This document shows positions 50,651 through 59,660 of a stretch of 64,000 nt of DNA, piece by piece. Each line of letters starts with the position of its first letter. The first letter of the stretch is position 1. A program made the position numbers and the translations under genes. The DNA lies in contig CP127384.1 in assembly GCA_030285985.1 (NCBI GenBank), forward strand, positions 976,001 to 1,040,000. Direction: 5' to 3'. This DNA is from Aquidulcibacter paucihalophilus. GTDB lineage: Bacteria; Pseudomonadota; Alphaproteobacteria; Caulobacterales; Caulobacteraceae. The notes below the pieces were generated by a model. That model saw nothing but the letters and a program-made list of their open reading frames with translations. It was not told the origin of the DNA and did no database searches.

Positions 50651-50676
50651 GGCCCGGCTGCTGTCGCAACCGGGCC
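50651..50676 (-). terminator. Intrinsic terminator for the DUF3035 gene
   Basis: GGCCCGG (50651-50657) and CCGGGCC (50670-50676) form the stem; on the minus strand it is followed by five T (50646-50650). The loop is 12 nt. Confidence 0.65.
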
Positions 50677-50698
50677 CCACTGCAGACTGTGTTCGAAC

Positions 50699-51262
50699 CT
50701 AGAGGCCCGGGAGTTTGAAACCCGTGTCGCGGCGCGGCGTGATCGAGATGCCGGTGCGGCCTCCCGTCAGGGCCTGAACGCGGGCGTATTCGCTCGCCGC
50801 GTCGACGTTGACGGCACCTTCGGAGGTCTGGAGCGTCGTCGGGGCCTGGGTCGCGGCGTCGTCACGGCGCCAGAACATGATGCGGTTGGCCCAGCTTTCT
50901 TCCTTGTGCGCCAGGTCGCCGAACTCGTCGTCCACGACGTAGCGGGCGAGGGGATCGGCGCGGTCGCCGCCGGCCTGGGCCACCAGGGCCTGCTCGCCTT
51001 CCGAACGCGTCACGGCCTGACGTTGGCCGAGCAGGATCTGGCGGGCGGCGGATTCAGGGGCTAGCTCCTGCGGACGCGGCTGGCCCGGTGCCGGCGGGCG
51101 CAGGCCGTACTCCGGCGGCACGGTCAGGGGGGCGGTCGAGACGGTCAGAAACTCGTCCGGCGTGATCTTGTTCAGGCCAACGCCCGTCCGGATGCCTGAG
51201 CAGGCGCCCAGGGCGAACATCGAGGTGGTGAGGGTCAGAACGGCGACGGTGCGAAGACGCAT
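50699..51262 (-). CDS. DUF3035 lipoprotein
   Basis: 187 residues. Lipoprotein signal MRLRTVAVLTLTTSMFALGAC with lipobox L-G-A-C, followed by the DUF3035 motif KITPDEFLTVSTAPLTVPPEYGLRPP, then PQELAPESAARQILLG. Family members sit beside lspA and M16 peptidase genes in alphaproteobacteria and are linked to the envelope by this context; the function is unknown. It is downstream of lspA on the same strand (64-bp gap). Confidence 0.9.
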   Translation of the reverse strand: MRLRTVAVLTLTTSMFALGACSGIRTGVGLNKITPDEFLTVSTAPLTVPPEYGLRPPAPGQPRPQELAPESAARQILLGQRQAVTRSEGEQALVAQAGGDRADPLARYVVDDEFGDLAHKEESWANRIMFWRRDDAATQAPTTLQTSEGAVNVDAASEYARVQALTGGRTGISITPRRDTGFKLPGL

Positions 51263-51326
51263 GTTTGATATCTCGGTGCGGGGCGCCGGAACGGGCGCGC
51301 GCGTGAACCCTACAGGAAGCGGCTGA

Positions 51327-51857
51327 TTACGACTTTTCGGCGGCGAGGCCAACCTTGGCTTCCTGCTCTGCCCGAACACTGTCGAGGATCAGCAGGATGA
51401 CGCCGATGCAGATGGCGCTGTCGGCGACGTTGAAAATCCACGGGAAGCTGATCTTCATCGTGCCGAGGAAGAAATGCGGGCCGGAGAAGTCCAGGAAATC
51501 GACGACATAGCCGAAGCGGATCCGGTCGATCACATTGCCGAGCGCGCCGCCCATGATCAGGCCGATGGCGGTGATCAGCATGCGACGGTCGGCCTTGAGC
51601 GCCCACCAGCCGAGGATGCCGGCCACGGCGATCGAGAAGGCGCTGAGCATCCAGCGGGCCGAACCGTCGCCGAACAGGCCGAAGCTGACGCCGCGGTTCT
51701 CGACCCAGGTCAGGTTGAAGAGGGGGGGCAGAACCCGGATGTGCCCCATTTCGCGCAGGTCGAGGCCACCCATGATCCAGGCCTTGGTCAGCTGGTCGAG
51801 GACGATGACGATGAGGGCGAAGCCGAAGGCGGCGTAGGCGATGCGTGGGATTTTCAT
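51327..51857 (-). CDS. lspA: Lipoprotein signal peptidase II
   Basis: A 176-residue inner-membrane aspartic protease that cleaves prolipoproteins before the lipidated Cys. It has four TM helices, with VIVLDQLTKAWIM early, FNLTWVENRGVSFGLF, the catalytic Asp in ALGNVIDRIRFGYVVDFLD and the second in WIFNVADSAICIGVILLI. It processes the lipoproteins encoded elsewhere in this window, including its neighbour DUF3035. Confidence 0.97.
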   Translation of the reverse strand: MKIPRIAYAAFGFALIVIVLDQLTKAWIMGGLDLREMGHIRVLPPLFNLTWVENRGVSFGLFGDGSARWMLSAFSIAVAGILGWWALKADRRMLITAIGLIMGGALGNVIDRIRFGYVVDFLDFSGPHFFLGTMKISFPWIFNVADSAICIGVILLILDSVRAEQEAKVGLAAEKS

Positions 51858-52029
51858 TCGGGTCGCTGAAATGTGAGGGGAGTCCGGTTAGCAGCCCTCG
51901 CGCTGCACGCGAAGGGGCAATCGTGTCACGGGTCAGGCACCGTGGCGGGCGTGCTTGTAATCTGGGGGGCGAGTCCCCATCTACCGCTCCCCCAAGCCCC
52001 GCATTCCCGCACGCATCCGAGGAGCGCCG

Positions 52030-53265
52030 GTGCCCCATGCCGACAGTCTGATTCTCACCCTGGTCGGCGGCTTTGTGCTGGCCTTTGTGTTCGGCATGGT
52101 GGCCAACCGGCTGAAGCTGTCCCCGCTGGTCGGCTATCTGGTAGCGGGGATCGCGGTCGGCCCGCACACCCTGGGCTTCGTCGCGGACACGGAACTGGCC
52201 CCGCAGCTGGCGGAGGTTGGCGTGATCCTGCTGATGTTCGGGGTCGGGCTGCATTTTTCGCTGGCCGACCTGATGAAGGTGCGGAAGATCGCCGTCCCCG
52301 GGGCCCTGTTCCAGATCGCCGCCGCCACAGCCCTGGGCTGGGGACTGGGCCGTCTGATGGGGATGAGCGATCTGGAGGCGACCCTGATGGGGTTCGCCCT
52401 GTCGGTCGCCTCGACGGTCGTGCTGCTGCGGGCGCTCGAGGAACGCAGACAGGTCAAGGGCCAGGTCGGCCGGCTGGCCATGGGCTGGCTGATCGTCGAG
52501 GACCTGGTGATCGTCCTGGCGCTGGTCATCATGCCGCTCCTGATCATTCAGCCCGGTGAAGCGCTGAATGGCGCCGAACTGGCGCAGTCCATCGGCTGGA
52601 CGCTGTTCAAGGTCGCCGGCTTTGTCGGGGTGATGCTGGTGGTCGGAGCCCGTCTGCTGCCCTGGCTCCTGATCCGGATCGCTCATACGCGGTCGCGGGA
52701 GCTGTTCACCCTCGGGGTGCTGGCCATCGCCCTCGGCATCGCCTGGATCGCCTACTGGCTGTTCCACTCGTTCGCCCTCGGTGCCTTCCTCGCGGGCCTC
52801 GTGTTGAACAGTTCGCCGCTGGGCCACAATGCGGCCGAACGGTCGCTGCCGCTCAGGGACGCCTTTGCGGTGCTGTTCTTCGTCTCGGTCGGCATGCTGT
52901 TTGACCCGACCATACTGGTGCGTGAGCCGCTGGCCGTGCTGGGCCTGCTGGGTATCGTCATTGTCGGCAAGTCGCTGGCGGCGCTGGCCATCACCACGGC
53001 CTTCAAGCTGGACAGGGCGACCAGTCTGACGGTCGCCGCGGCCCTGGCCCAGATCGGCGAGTTTTCATTCATTCTGGCGGCGGTCAGCGTCCAGCTGGGC
53101 GGCATGCGGCAGGAGACGCACGACCTGATCCTTGCGGCGGCCCTGCTGTCGATCTCGCTGAATCCGTTTGTCTTCGCCCTGATCGACCGGATGGGGGCAC
53201 GGCCGAAGCCGCCATCGGCCGAGGCCATGGAAAAGGCCGCCGCCGTGAATCCGGCGACGGCCTGA
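52030..53265 (+). CDS. CPA2-family cation:proton antiporter (KefB/YbaL-like, no RCK domain)
   Basis: 411 residues with about 12 TM helices. YLVAGIAVGPHTLG, VGVILLMFGVGLHFSLADL, GFALSVASTVVLLRALEE, WLIVEDLVIVLALVI (conserved acidic ion-binding Asp), FFVSVGMLFDP and LAQIGEFSFILA are CPA2 signatures. Homologues such as YbaL and KefB carry an added C-terminal TrkA-N domain; here the protein ends soon after the membrane part. It probably exchanges K+ or Na+ for H+. The start is a GTG. Confidence 0.92.
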   Translation: MPHADSLILTLVGGFVLAFVFGMVANRLKLSPLVGYLVAGIAVGPHTLGFVADTELAPQLAEVGVILLMFGVGLHFSLADLMKVRKIAVPGALFQIAAATALGWGLGRLMGMSDLEATLMGFALSVASTVVLLRALEERRQVKGQVGRLAMGWLIVEDLVIVLALVIMPLLIIQPGEALNGAELAQSIGWTLFKVAGFVGVMLVVGARLLPWLLIRIAHTRSRELFTLGVLAIALGIAWIAYWLFHSFALGAFLAGLVLNSSPLGHNAAERSLPLRDAFAVLFFVSVGMLFDPTILVREPLAVLGLLGIVIVGKSLAALAITTAFKLDRATSLTVAAALAQIGEFSFILAAVSVQLGGMRQETHDLILAAALLSISLNPFVFALIDRMGARPKPPSAEAMEKAAAVNPATA

Positions 53266-53286
53266 TCTGTCAGACGTCGCCTGGCG

Positions 53287-54066
53287 TCAAAGGACGCCGA
53301 TCATCGAAGCCACGAGCGGGTGCCGGACGATGTCCTGTTCGGCGAGCCGCACCACGGCGATGTCCGGCACGGGCTCCAGTCGCTGGGCGACATCCATGAG
53401 GCCTGAGATGCCCGGCAGCAGGTCGGACTGCTGGGGATCGCCCGTGACCACCATGGTCGAATGCCAGCCCAGGCGGGTCAGCAGCATCTTCAGCTGCACA
53501 TAGGTGCAGTTCTGGGCCTCATCGACGACGATGAAGGCGTTGTTCAGGGTGCGGCCGCGCATGTAGCCGATGGGCGCGATCTCGATCAGGCCCTCGGCCA
53601 TCAAGGCCTTCACCCGCTTCATGCTGAGCCGGTCGGAAAGGGCGTCGTAGAGCGGACGCAGATAGGGGGCGAGCTTGTCCTCCATGTCGCCGGGGAGGAA
53701 GCCGATCGATTCGCCGGCCTCGACGGCGGGGCGGCTGAGGACGATGCGGCCGACCTTGCCGGCCTCGAGCGCCTCGACCGCCTTGGCCACGGCCAGATAG
53801 GTCTTGCCCGTGCCTGCCGGCCCGAGGGCCAGGACGAGGTTGTGGTGGTCGATGGCCGTCATCAGCTCGGCCTGGCCGTCCGACTTGGGCTTCAGCGTTT
53901 TCAGATAGGCCTGGTCGCGATCGTCATTGGATGGATAGGGCGACCAGCCGGCGTGGGTTGGGAGCCGGCGTACCTTGGAGTCCTCCATGAACTGACGGGA
54001 ATCGAGCACACCGTGTTCACGGGATGTCTCGCGGGTCTGACGCTTGATGGCCGCACGCTTGGTCAT
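53287..54066 (-). CDS. PhoH-family ATPase
   Basis: A 259-residue P-loop protein. Walker A ALGPAGTGKTYLAVAKAVEA near residue 82, GFLPGDMEDKLAPYLRPLYD, Walker B FIVVDEAQNCTYVQLKMLLT near 175 and VVTGDPQQSDL are diagnostic. It corresponds to the short PhoH type, thought to act on RNA (helicase or RNase adaptor). The ATG at 54066 with SD GGAGG upstream was chosen. A terminator-like hairpin lies in its leader. Confidence 0.93.
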   Translation of the reverse strand: MTKRAAIKRQTRETSREHGVLDSRQFMEDSKVRRLPTHAGWSPYPSNDDRDQAYLKTLKPKSDGQAELMTAIDHHNLVLALGPAGTGKTYLAVAKAVEALEAGKVGRIVLSRPAVEAGESIGFLPGDMEDKLAPYLRPLYDALSDRLSMKRVKALMAEGLIEIAPIGYMRGRTLNNAFIVVDEAQNCTYVQLKMLLTRLGWHSTMVVTGDPQQSDLLPGISGLMDVAQRLEPVPDIAVVRLAEQDIVRHPLVASMIGVL

Positions 54067-54128
54067 GGACGCCTCCAGGGCATGGAAGACGACGACGCGG
54101 AAAACGCGCCGTCGCGGGGCATGAAAAA

Positions 54129-54153
54129 AGGCGATGCCGGAAAAGCATCGCCT
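54129..54153 (-). terminator. Terminator-like hairpin in the phoH-family gene leader
   Basis: Stem AGGCGATGC / GCATCGCCT with a 7-nt loop. Read on the minus strand it is followed by six T. It sits 63 bp before the start of the PhoH gene on the same strand, a position for an attenuator; it may alternatively end an unknown upstream transcript. The rest of 54067-54405 shows no convincing gene. Confidence 0.5.
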
Positions 54154-54405
54154 CGAACGAAGGTGGGGAGGAGAGAAGGGGACGCGACGCATCCGCCCGG
54201 GTCGGAAGAAGGATCAACTTCCAGCGGAATCATCCGCCGAACCGAGCGCACCACGCACAATCCCCGAAGTCTGACCGGACCGGGCTTGATCCGGCTTCCA
54301 ATCCGGGGCCGAAATGGCGGCCTCGAATCGCATCTACATGATGTAGCCTAACGTGGTTTACGAGAGCTTAAAGCCCTCGATTTATTGAGAAATGGCGGTG
54401 TTCGG

Positions 54406-54930
54406 ATGAATGTTTACGGTCTTGGCGACAAGAAACCACAGCTTCCGCCTGAGGGCGAATACTGGGTGGCACCGAACGCAACCCTCGTAGGAGACGTGAT
54501 TCTCAAACCGGGCGCCAGCGTCTGGTTCGGGGCTGTTCTGCGCGGCGACAATGACCCCATCACCATTGGTCGCGACACCAATATCCAGGACGGCAGTGTG
54601 CTGCATTCCGATCCAGGCGAGCCGCTGACGATCGGCGACGGGGTGACCGTCGGCCATATGGTGATGCTTCACAGCTGCGAGATCGGCGACAACACCCTGA
54701 TCGGTATCGGCGCGGTGGTGCTGGGCCGGGCGAAGATCGGGAAGAACTGCCTGATCGGGGCCAACACCCTGATCACCGAGGGCAAGGTCATCCCCGACGG
54801 ATCGCTGGTCATGGGCCAGCCGGGCAAGGTGGTGCGGGAGCTGGAGCCGGGCCAGATCGAGGCGCTGAAGGCCTCGGCCGCCCACTATGTGCAGAACTGG
54901 AAGCGGTACGCGCGCGACCTGAAGGCCTGA
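54406..54930 (+). CDS. Gamma-carbonic anhydrase-like hexapeptide protein (YrdA/PaaY family)
   Basis: 174 residues of left-handed beta-helix: [73 protein letters not shown] and [15 protein letters not shown]. His residues at SVLHSD, VGHMVML and LHSC are the gamma-CA metal ligands. It is a cytosolic homotrimer in relatives. Many YrdA-type members have weak or no carbonic anhydrase activity. Confidence 0.93.
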   Translation: MNVYGLGDKKPQLPPEGEYWVAPNATLVGDVILKPGASVWFGAVLRGDNDPITIGRDTNIQDGSVLHSDPGEPLTIGDGVTVGHMVMLHSCEIGDNTLIGIGAVVLGRAKIGKNCLIGANTLITEGKVIPDGSLVMGQPGKVVRELEPGQIEALKASAAHYVQNWKRYARDLKA

Positions 54931-54940
54931 GCCGGAACGG

Positions 54941-55480
54941 TCAGGCGATCCTGCGGCCGCCGACGGCGGCGAGCGAGAGGGCAGGGCGGGCGGCCTCGCC
55001 CACGCCGATCGAGACCCGGGCGGTGAGCAGGCGGGGCTCGTCTGGGGCGAAGCTCAGGCTGGCGATCGGCGCGTAGAGCCCCAGAATCCGGTCAACCGCG
55101 CCCGAGGGGCCCCGAAGTGGGACAAGGGCGATCTCGATCTGGGCCGACAGGAAACCGGCGAGGGCGGCGATCACGACGGGCCGGGCCTCGCGCACGGTCT
55201 GGGTCATGGCCCCCGCGACCAGGGGGCGCGAGGCGGTGCGCCAGACGGACAGAAGGTCGCTGTCCTTGAGAGATTCGCTGTGAAAACCCTCGATCCAGCT
55301 GCCCGCGAGGCGGATGACGGCATCTTCACCGGTACGTTCGGCGATAAAGGCGCGCGGCAGGCGCAGCCCGAGGGCGTCCGGCTCCAGCGCGGCGCGGTCG
55401 GGAATCCCCGCGCGAACGCCTCCGCGGCGGGCCAAACCCGTCCAGTGGTCGATCAGGAACTGCGTGTCAGGATGAAACAT
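54941..55480 (-). CDS. PAS-domain regulatory protein (PAS_5/DUF1457 family)
   Basis: 179 residues: an N-terminal helical HPDTQFLIDHWTGLARRG, PDRAALEPDALGLRLPRAFI and a PAS core with VIRLAGSWIEGFHSESLKDSD and IALVPLRGPSGAVDRILGLYA. This fits the alphaproteobacterial PAS_5 family of small proteins with a single PAS domain and no output domain. Related Caulobacter proteins act as regulators of signalling, but the role of this one is unknown. Convergent with the gamma-CA gene. Confidence 0.85.
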   Translation of the reverse strand: MFHPDTQFLIDHWTGLARRGGVRAGIPDRAALEPDALGLRLPRAFIAERTGEDAVIRLAGSWIEGFHSESLKDSDLLSVWRTASRPLVAGAMTQTVREARPVVIAALAGFLSAQIEIALVPLRGPSGAVDRILGLYAPIASLSFAPDEPRLLTARVSIGVGEAARPALSLAAVGGRRIA

Positions 55481-55632
55481 CGTTCTCGCCTCTGACCGCT
55501 GCGAAGCAAGCAGCGCGCCTGTGGCGGGTCGGGGCAAAGGGCAACGGAAATGAAAGGCTTTTGCGGTTCAGATGGACGCTGAAGCGCGCTGCGCCCGACG
55601 CGGCTCGCACTGACTTAACTGGAGGTCGGCCC

Positions 55633-56517
55633 ATGCGGGTGCGGATCATGACATGGCTGCCGGCGCTGGCGGGCTTCTGCGCCCTGACGCTGTTCGCCGA
55701 CAAGGCGGCGGCCCAGTGCGGCCCGGTGTGCCCGCCGCCGCCCCCGCCGTGCTGCGAACCCCCGCCGCCGCCGCCTCCGCCACCCCCGCCGCCCCCGGCC
55801 TGCTGCGAGAATCCGCCCCCGCCTCCCTGCTGCGGCGGCGGCGGCAATCTGAACGTCAACGTCAATGTGAACGCCAACGCCAATGCGAACTCCAGCGCCG
55901 CCTCGCGGGCGGGTCTGAACGCCCGTGCAGGCGGCAGCGTCTATGTCGGCGGCGGCGGTTCGGCCTATGTGACGGTGGACCAGCCCTATCCGACCACGAT
56001 CAACGGCCTGATGGTCGAGGGCGCGCGCGTCCGGCAGGTCATCCGCGTGCCCTATGAGGCGCGGCGACGGTGGGAGAAGCGGGTCGTGATCCGCGCCTTC
56101 TGCATCGACGACCGTAATGTGCCCCATCCGGCATCGCAGGTGCGTCCCGACCGGGACGTGGACGGGGACTATGAGGGGGAGCTGTACCGCTGCCTCGCCG
56201 GCACCTGGCTGCAGATCACCTGGGCGGAATATACGGGCGACGCCGACTTCGGACATGGCGAAACCATGGACTGCCGCAAGGGCGAGGCCCTGTGGCACGG
56301 CCGCGGCGGCCAGATCGAGTGCAAGGCCCAGCGGGCCGAACGTGAGTGCAACGAGCGTTCGCTGCTGCGCCGCTACGGCGCGGGCGTGAAGATCCTGACG
56401 TGGGTTCGCGAGGAGACCTACACCGAATACCGCGAGGAAGTGGTCGAACAGGCCGGCTATGCCGTGCAGGGGGCCACGATCACCCTGGATGGCGGCGTCG
56501 GCGGCCGGGTATTCTGA
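55633..56517 (+). CDS. Exported Pro/Cys-rich protein
   Basis: 294 residues. Signal peptide MRVRIMTWLPALAGFCALTL ending near KAAAQ. Next comes an unusual stretch (about 29-70) of Pro runs separated by Cys pairs (QCGPVCPPPPPPCCEPP, then ACCENPPPPPCCGGGG), a polar NLNVNVNVNANANANSS run, a Gly-rich part and a folded domain (VMVEGARVRQVIRVPYEARR; ECNERSLLRRYG). Possibly a cell-surface or cell-wall-linked protein. I recognise no family. It has its own terminator. Confidence 0.8.
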   Translation: MRVRIMTWLPALAGFCALTLFADKAAAQCGPVCPPPPPPCCEPPPPPPPPPPPPPACCENPPPPPCCGGGGNLNVNVNVNANANANSSAASRAGLNARAGGSVYVGGGGSAYVTVDQPYPTTINGLMVEGARVRQVIRVPYEARRRWEKRVVIRAFCIDDRNVPHPASQVRPDRDVDGDYEGELYRCLAGTWLQITWAEYTGDADFGHGETMDCRKGEALWHGRGGQIECKAQRAERECNERSLLRRYGAGVKILTWVREETYTEYREEVVEQAGYAVQGATITLDGGVGGRVF

Positions 56518-56608
56518 CGCGGGAGTGAACACCGGCGTTCAGCCGCGCGTCAGTCGCGGCGGCCCACAGTGTGAGCGTCGGCTTCGTCGACGATCCTGAG
56601 AAGCAAAC

Positions 56609-56642
56609 TGGCCCCGGCTCTTGCGAGCCGGGGCCATTTTTT
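56609..56642 (+). terminator. Intrinsic terminator for the Pro/Cys-rich gene
   Basis: Perfect 12-bp stem TGGCCCCGGCTC / GAGCCGGGGCCA, TTGC loop, followed by six T on the plus strand. Confidence 0.9.
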
Positions 56643-56659
56643 CGTCTGCTGGCTTCGGC

Positions 56660-59521
56660 CTACTGTGCCGCTGCCGGGGGGGCGGCGGGGTTGTCGGAAA
56701 CCGACACGCCGCGCCAGGCCGTTTCGGCCCGCAGATACTGACGCGCCGCGCGCTGGATGTCGGCCACGGTGATGGCCTCCAGATCGGAGATGTGGGTCAG
56801 GATCTGATCGACGTCAGCCGGATTGGCGGCCACGCCGGACAGTTGTCCCAGCCAGTATTCGTTTCCGGCCTGGGTGCGTTTCAGCCGCTCCACCTCGGGC
56901 AGGCGGGCACGGTTCAGTTCGTCTTCCGTGATCGGCGTATCCCTGAGCGAGGCCGTGATGGCGTTCACAGCGTCGTAGAAGGCCGTGAAGGACTCCGGTC
57001 GGGTCAGTGCCTGGACGAAGATTGAGCCGTAGCCGGCGAAGGTGTCGGACGTGCTGGCACCGACGCCCGGCGAATAGGCGATGGCCAGACGTTCGCGGAT
57101 CTCCTCGGTGGCGCGCAGGCTCATGACCTCGCCGAGGATCTGGATGGTCCGGGCTTCCGTGCGGTCCGCGACGGAGTCGGTGGTCGGCCAGGCGATGTAG
57201 GCCAGGCCCTGTTCACCGGGACCGGTGTGCTTCAGCACGACCGGCTCGGCGGTGCCGGCCGGGAAGCGCCGCTCGGTGGCACCCGGCGCCGGTTGGGGCG
57301 CGGGTCCACGGGCGGGCAGGGCTCCGAACGTCGTGGAGACAGCGGCGATGGCGTCTTCCACCGTCACGTCACCGACCACCGTCACATCGATCGGACCGGA
57401 GGCCAGGCCGGCGGTGACACCGCTGCGCAGTTCCTCGATCGTCCAGGAGCTCACCTCCGCGGCCGTGGGAAGCGATTCGCGCCGGTCGCCGCTGGCGAGA
57501 AGCTCGCCGGACTGCATGGCGAAGGCCCCGCCCGGGGTGGCCATCTGCTGGGCGATGATCTGCGGGAACAGTGCCTGGATCTGCTGGAACGGCGCAGGGC
57601 GCAGGCCCGGATCCGTCAGATAGGCGGTCAGCACCTGCATCTGCAGGTTCAGATCCTGCGGGCGGGTGGCACCCGACAGCTGCCAGGCATCGCTGTCAGC
57701 GCTGAAGCCAACGCTGTAGATGCGGCCGCTGAGGACGCGGTTGAGTTCATCGGCCGTCAGCTGGCCGAGGCCGCCCGCCTGGAACACGAAGCCGGCGAAG
57801 GCCAGCGGCGTGGAGCGGTCGGTCGGCAGGGACAGCTCGCCGATACCGGTCCGGACGCTGATGAGGATTTGCTCGTCGCGGAAGGTGGTCGGCTTCACCG
57901 TCAGGCGGACGCCGTTCGGGAAGGTGACGACCGTGGCTCCGACAGCGGCCAGTTCGGTCCGGTCGGTCGGCGCGGTCGGAGCGCCGAAGTTCGAGTAGGG
58001 CCAGTCCAGCTGGGCCTGGGCGGCGGGGGCCGCGACGGGCGCCTGGCGCGAGGCCGCGAGGGCTGCGGTGACGGCGTCTGCGCCACCTTCGATTTCGACC
58101 GGGGTGATGACCAGGATCACCGGGCCCTGTCCTTCAAAGACGGGCGGCAGGACGCCGTTGACCTGCGCCGCCGTCAGACCCTCGACGGCCTGGTTGAAGA
58201 GCGCGAGGTTGGTCGCCGGGGCGGTGAAGACCGACTCGCTGTTCGCGGCGTTCAGCAGACCGTTGACCAGGCCCGGCGTGGTGCGGGTCGCGGCGGCGGC
58301 GGCGGCGTTTTCCAGTGCCGTGCGGGTGTCGGTGATCTCACGCTGCAACTCGGCGTCCGATACGCCGAACTGAACCAGCCGACGCTGTTCCTGTTCGATC
58401 GTCTCAAGCGCGCGCTGCCAGCCGCCCGGATTGAAGGTGGCGTTGATGCCGCCGATTTCCAGGCTGTCGACCACGGTCGAGCTGGACGCGCCGGCGTTGA
58501 TAAACGGCGCGTTCTCCTGACGCGAGATCTCCCCGAGGCGACGGTTGAGCACCGCCAGGCCGAGGTTGCGGATCAGGTTCGAGCGGCGCTCCGCCACGGT
58601 GTCGGGGTCCAGGTCGGGATCGCGAACCCAGTTCAGCTGGATCGACGACTGGATGCCGGGCTCGACCAGAATGCTGGTCTGGGGTCCGCGCGGCTGGACC
58701 GTGCCCAGGTCCGGCTCCGGACCCTCGGCGGCCTTCGGCTGCCAGCTTTCGAAGGCCGCGCGGATCTTGGCTTCCATGACATCGACATCGAAGTCGCCGA
58801 CGGCGATGAAGGTGGCCCGGTTCGGACGGTAGTAGGCGTTGTAGAATTCCACGAACCGGTCGCGCGGCGCGGTCCGGATGATGTTCAGATCGCCGATCGG
58901 GAAGCGGTTGGACAGGCGCTGGCCGGGTGCCAGCAGGGCCAGCTGCGCCTTGGCGGAGCGAAGGCCGGGGGTGTTGCGGGTCCGCTCCTCGCCCTCGATC
59001 ACGCCGCGTTCGGCGTCCACGGCGGCGGGGTCCATCAGCGCTTCGGACACCTGCTCGCGCATGATCCGCAGGGCGGCATCGACGGTCTCGTCGTTCGTGC
59101 GCGGCAGTTCCAGCTGGTAGAAGGTCTGGTCAAAGCCGGTCGCGGCATTGGTGTCGGCCCCGAAGGCCAGGCCCAGACGCTCGAGGATGCGCAGCAGTTC
59201 ATTCTCGGGGATGTTGGTCGTCCCGTTGAAGGCCATGTGCTCCATGAAGTGGGCGAGACCCAGCTGGTCTTCATTCTCCATCAGCGAGCCGGCGTCGATG
59301 CGCAGGCGCAGGGAGGCCTGTCCGGGCGGCGTGGCATTGCGCATGACGGCGTACTGCATGCCGTTGGGCAGGACGCCGAAGCGGACATTGGTGTCGACCG
59401 GAATGTCGCTGGTCGCCTGGGCCCATGGATCGGAAGGCTGGACCTGCGCGAGCGCCGGCGCGGCGGCGGTCAGGACGGCGACGGAAGCCGCGGCAAGCAG
59501 AAACAGGCGAGCGGAACGCAT
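56660..59521 (-). CDS. M16-family zinc metallopeptidase, exported
   Basis: 953 residues. Signal peptide RSARLFLLAAASVAVLTAAA up to LAQ. The inverted zinc motif HFMEH is in LAHFMEHMAFNGTTNIPENE near residue 90, with the third ligand in the GVIEGEERT region about 75 residues later, typical of pitrilysin-type M16. Two M16 halves with inactive-copy domains follow; ENAP and ASFL-type substrate loops are visible. It probably degrades small periplasmic peptides. The ATG at 59521 starts a normal signal peptide. Confidence 0.92.
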   Translation of the reverse strand: MRSARLFLLAAASVAVLTAAAPALAQVQPSDPWAQATSDIPVDTNVRFGVLPNGMQYAVMRNATPPGQASLRLRIDAGSLMENEDQLGLAHFMEHMAFNGTTNIPENELLRILERLGLAFGADTNAATGFDQTFYQLELPRTNDETVDAALRIMREQVSEALMDPAAVDAERGVIEGEERTRNTPGLRSAKAQLALLAPGQRLSNRFPIGDLNIIRTAPRDRFVEFYNAYYRPNRATFIAVGDFDVDVMEAKIRAAFESWQPKAAEGPEPDLGTVQPRGPQTSILVEPGIQSSIQLNWVRDPDLDPDTVAERRSNLIRNLGLAVLNRRLGEISRQENAPFINAGASSSTVVDSLEIGGINATFNPGGWQRALETIEQEQRRLVQFGVSDAELQREITDTRTALENAAAAAATRTTPGLVNGLLNAANSESVFTAPATNLALFNQAVEGLTAAQVNGVLPPVFEGQGPVILVITPVEIEGGADAVTAALAASRQAPVAAPAAQAQLDWPYSNFGAPTAPTDRTELAAVGATVVTFPNGVRLTVKPTTFRDEQILISVRTGIGELSLPTDRSTPLAFAGFVFQAGGLGQLTADELNRVLSGRIYSVGFSADSDAWQLSGATRPQDLNLQMQVLTAYLTDPGLRPAPFQQIQALFPQIIAQQMATPGGAFAMQSGELLASGDRRESLPTAAEVSSWTIEELRSGVTAGLASGPIDVTVVGDVTVEDAIAAVSTTFGALPARGPAPQPAPGATERRFPAGTAEPVVLKHTGPGEQGLAYIAWPTTDSVADRTEARTIQILGEVMSLRATEEIRERLAIAYSPGVGASTSDTFAGYGSIFVQALTRPESFTAFYDAVNAITASLRDTPITEDELNRARLPEVERLKRTQAGNEYWLGQLSGVAANPADVDQILTHISDLEAITVADIQRAARQYLRAETAWRGVSVSDNPAAPPAAAQ

Positions 59522-59589
59522 TATCGGTCTCTTTCCGAAGGGCACGAGAGCTCCCGCATCGGGGCCGCGCCGGTCAATTGGGAAGGACC

Positions 59590-59605
59590 GCGGTAGACCT
59601 ACCGC
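59590..59605. repeat. Short inverted repeat between hfaD and the M16 gene
   Basis: GCGGTAG-AC-CTACCGC, a perfect 7-bp dyad about 70 bp upstream of the M16 start and just after hfaD. It may be an operator or a hairpin; unclear. Confidence 0.35.
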
Positions 59606-59660
59606 CGACGCCCCGCGCAACTCTTCGGGGACGAAGGGGTAAGTCTCAAGTTACCGAATG

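Noticed and set aside
54076..54351. A 91-codon plus-strand ORF divergent from the PhoH gene
   Set aside because: There is no SD, it is rich in Arg/Gly/Pro of random character, and it covers the leader hairpin; it is better explained as non-coding.
57227..59596. A 789-codon open frame opposite the M16 peptidase gene
   Set aside because: It is a shadow of the high-GC third-position bias. The minus-strand frame has a signal peptide, the HxxEH motif and family-wide similarity, while this frame shows only low-complexity Gly/Arg/Val sequence.
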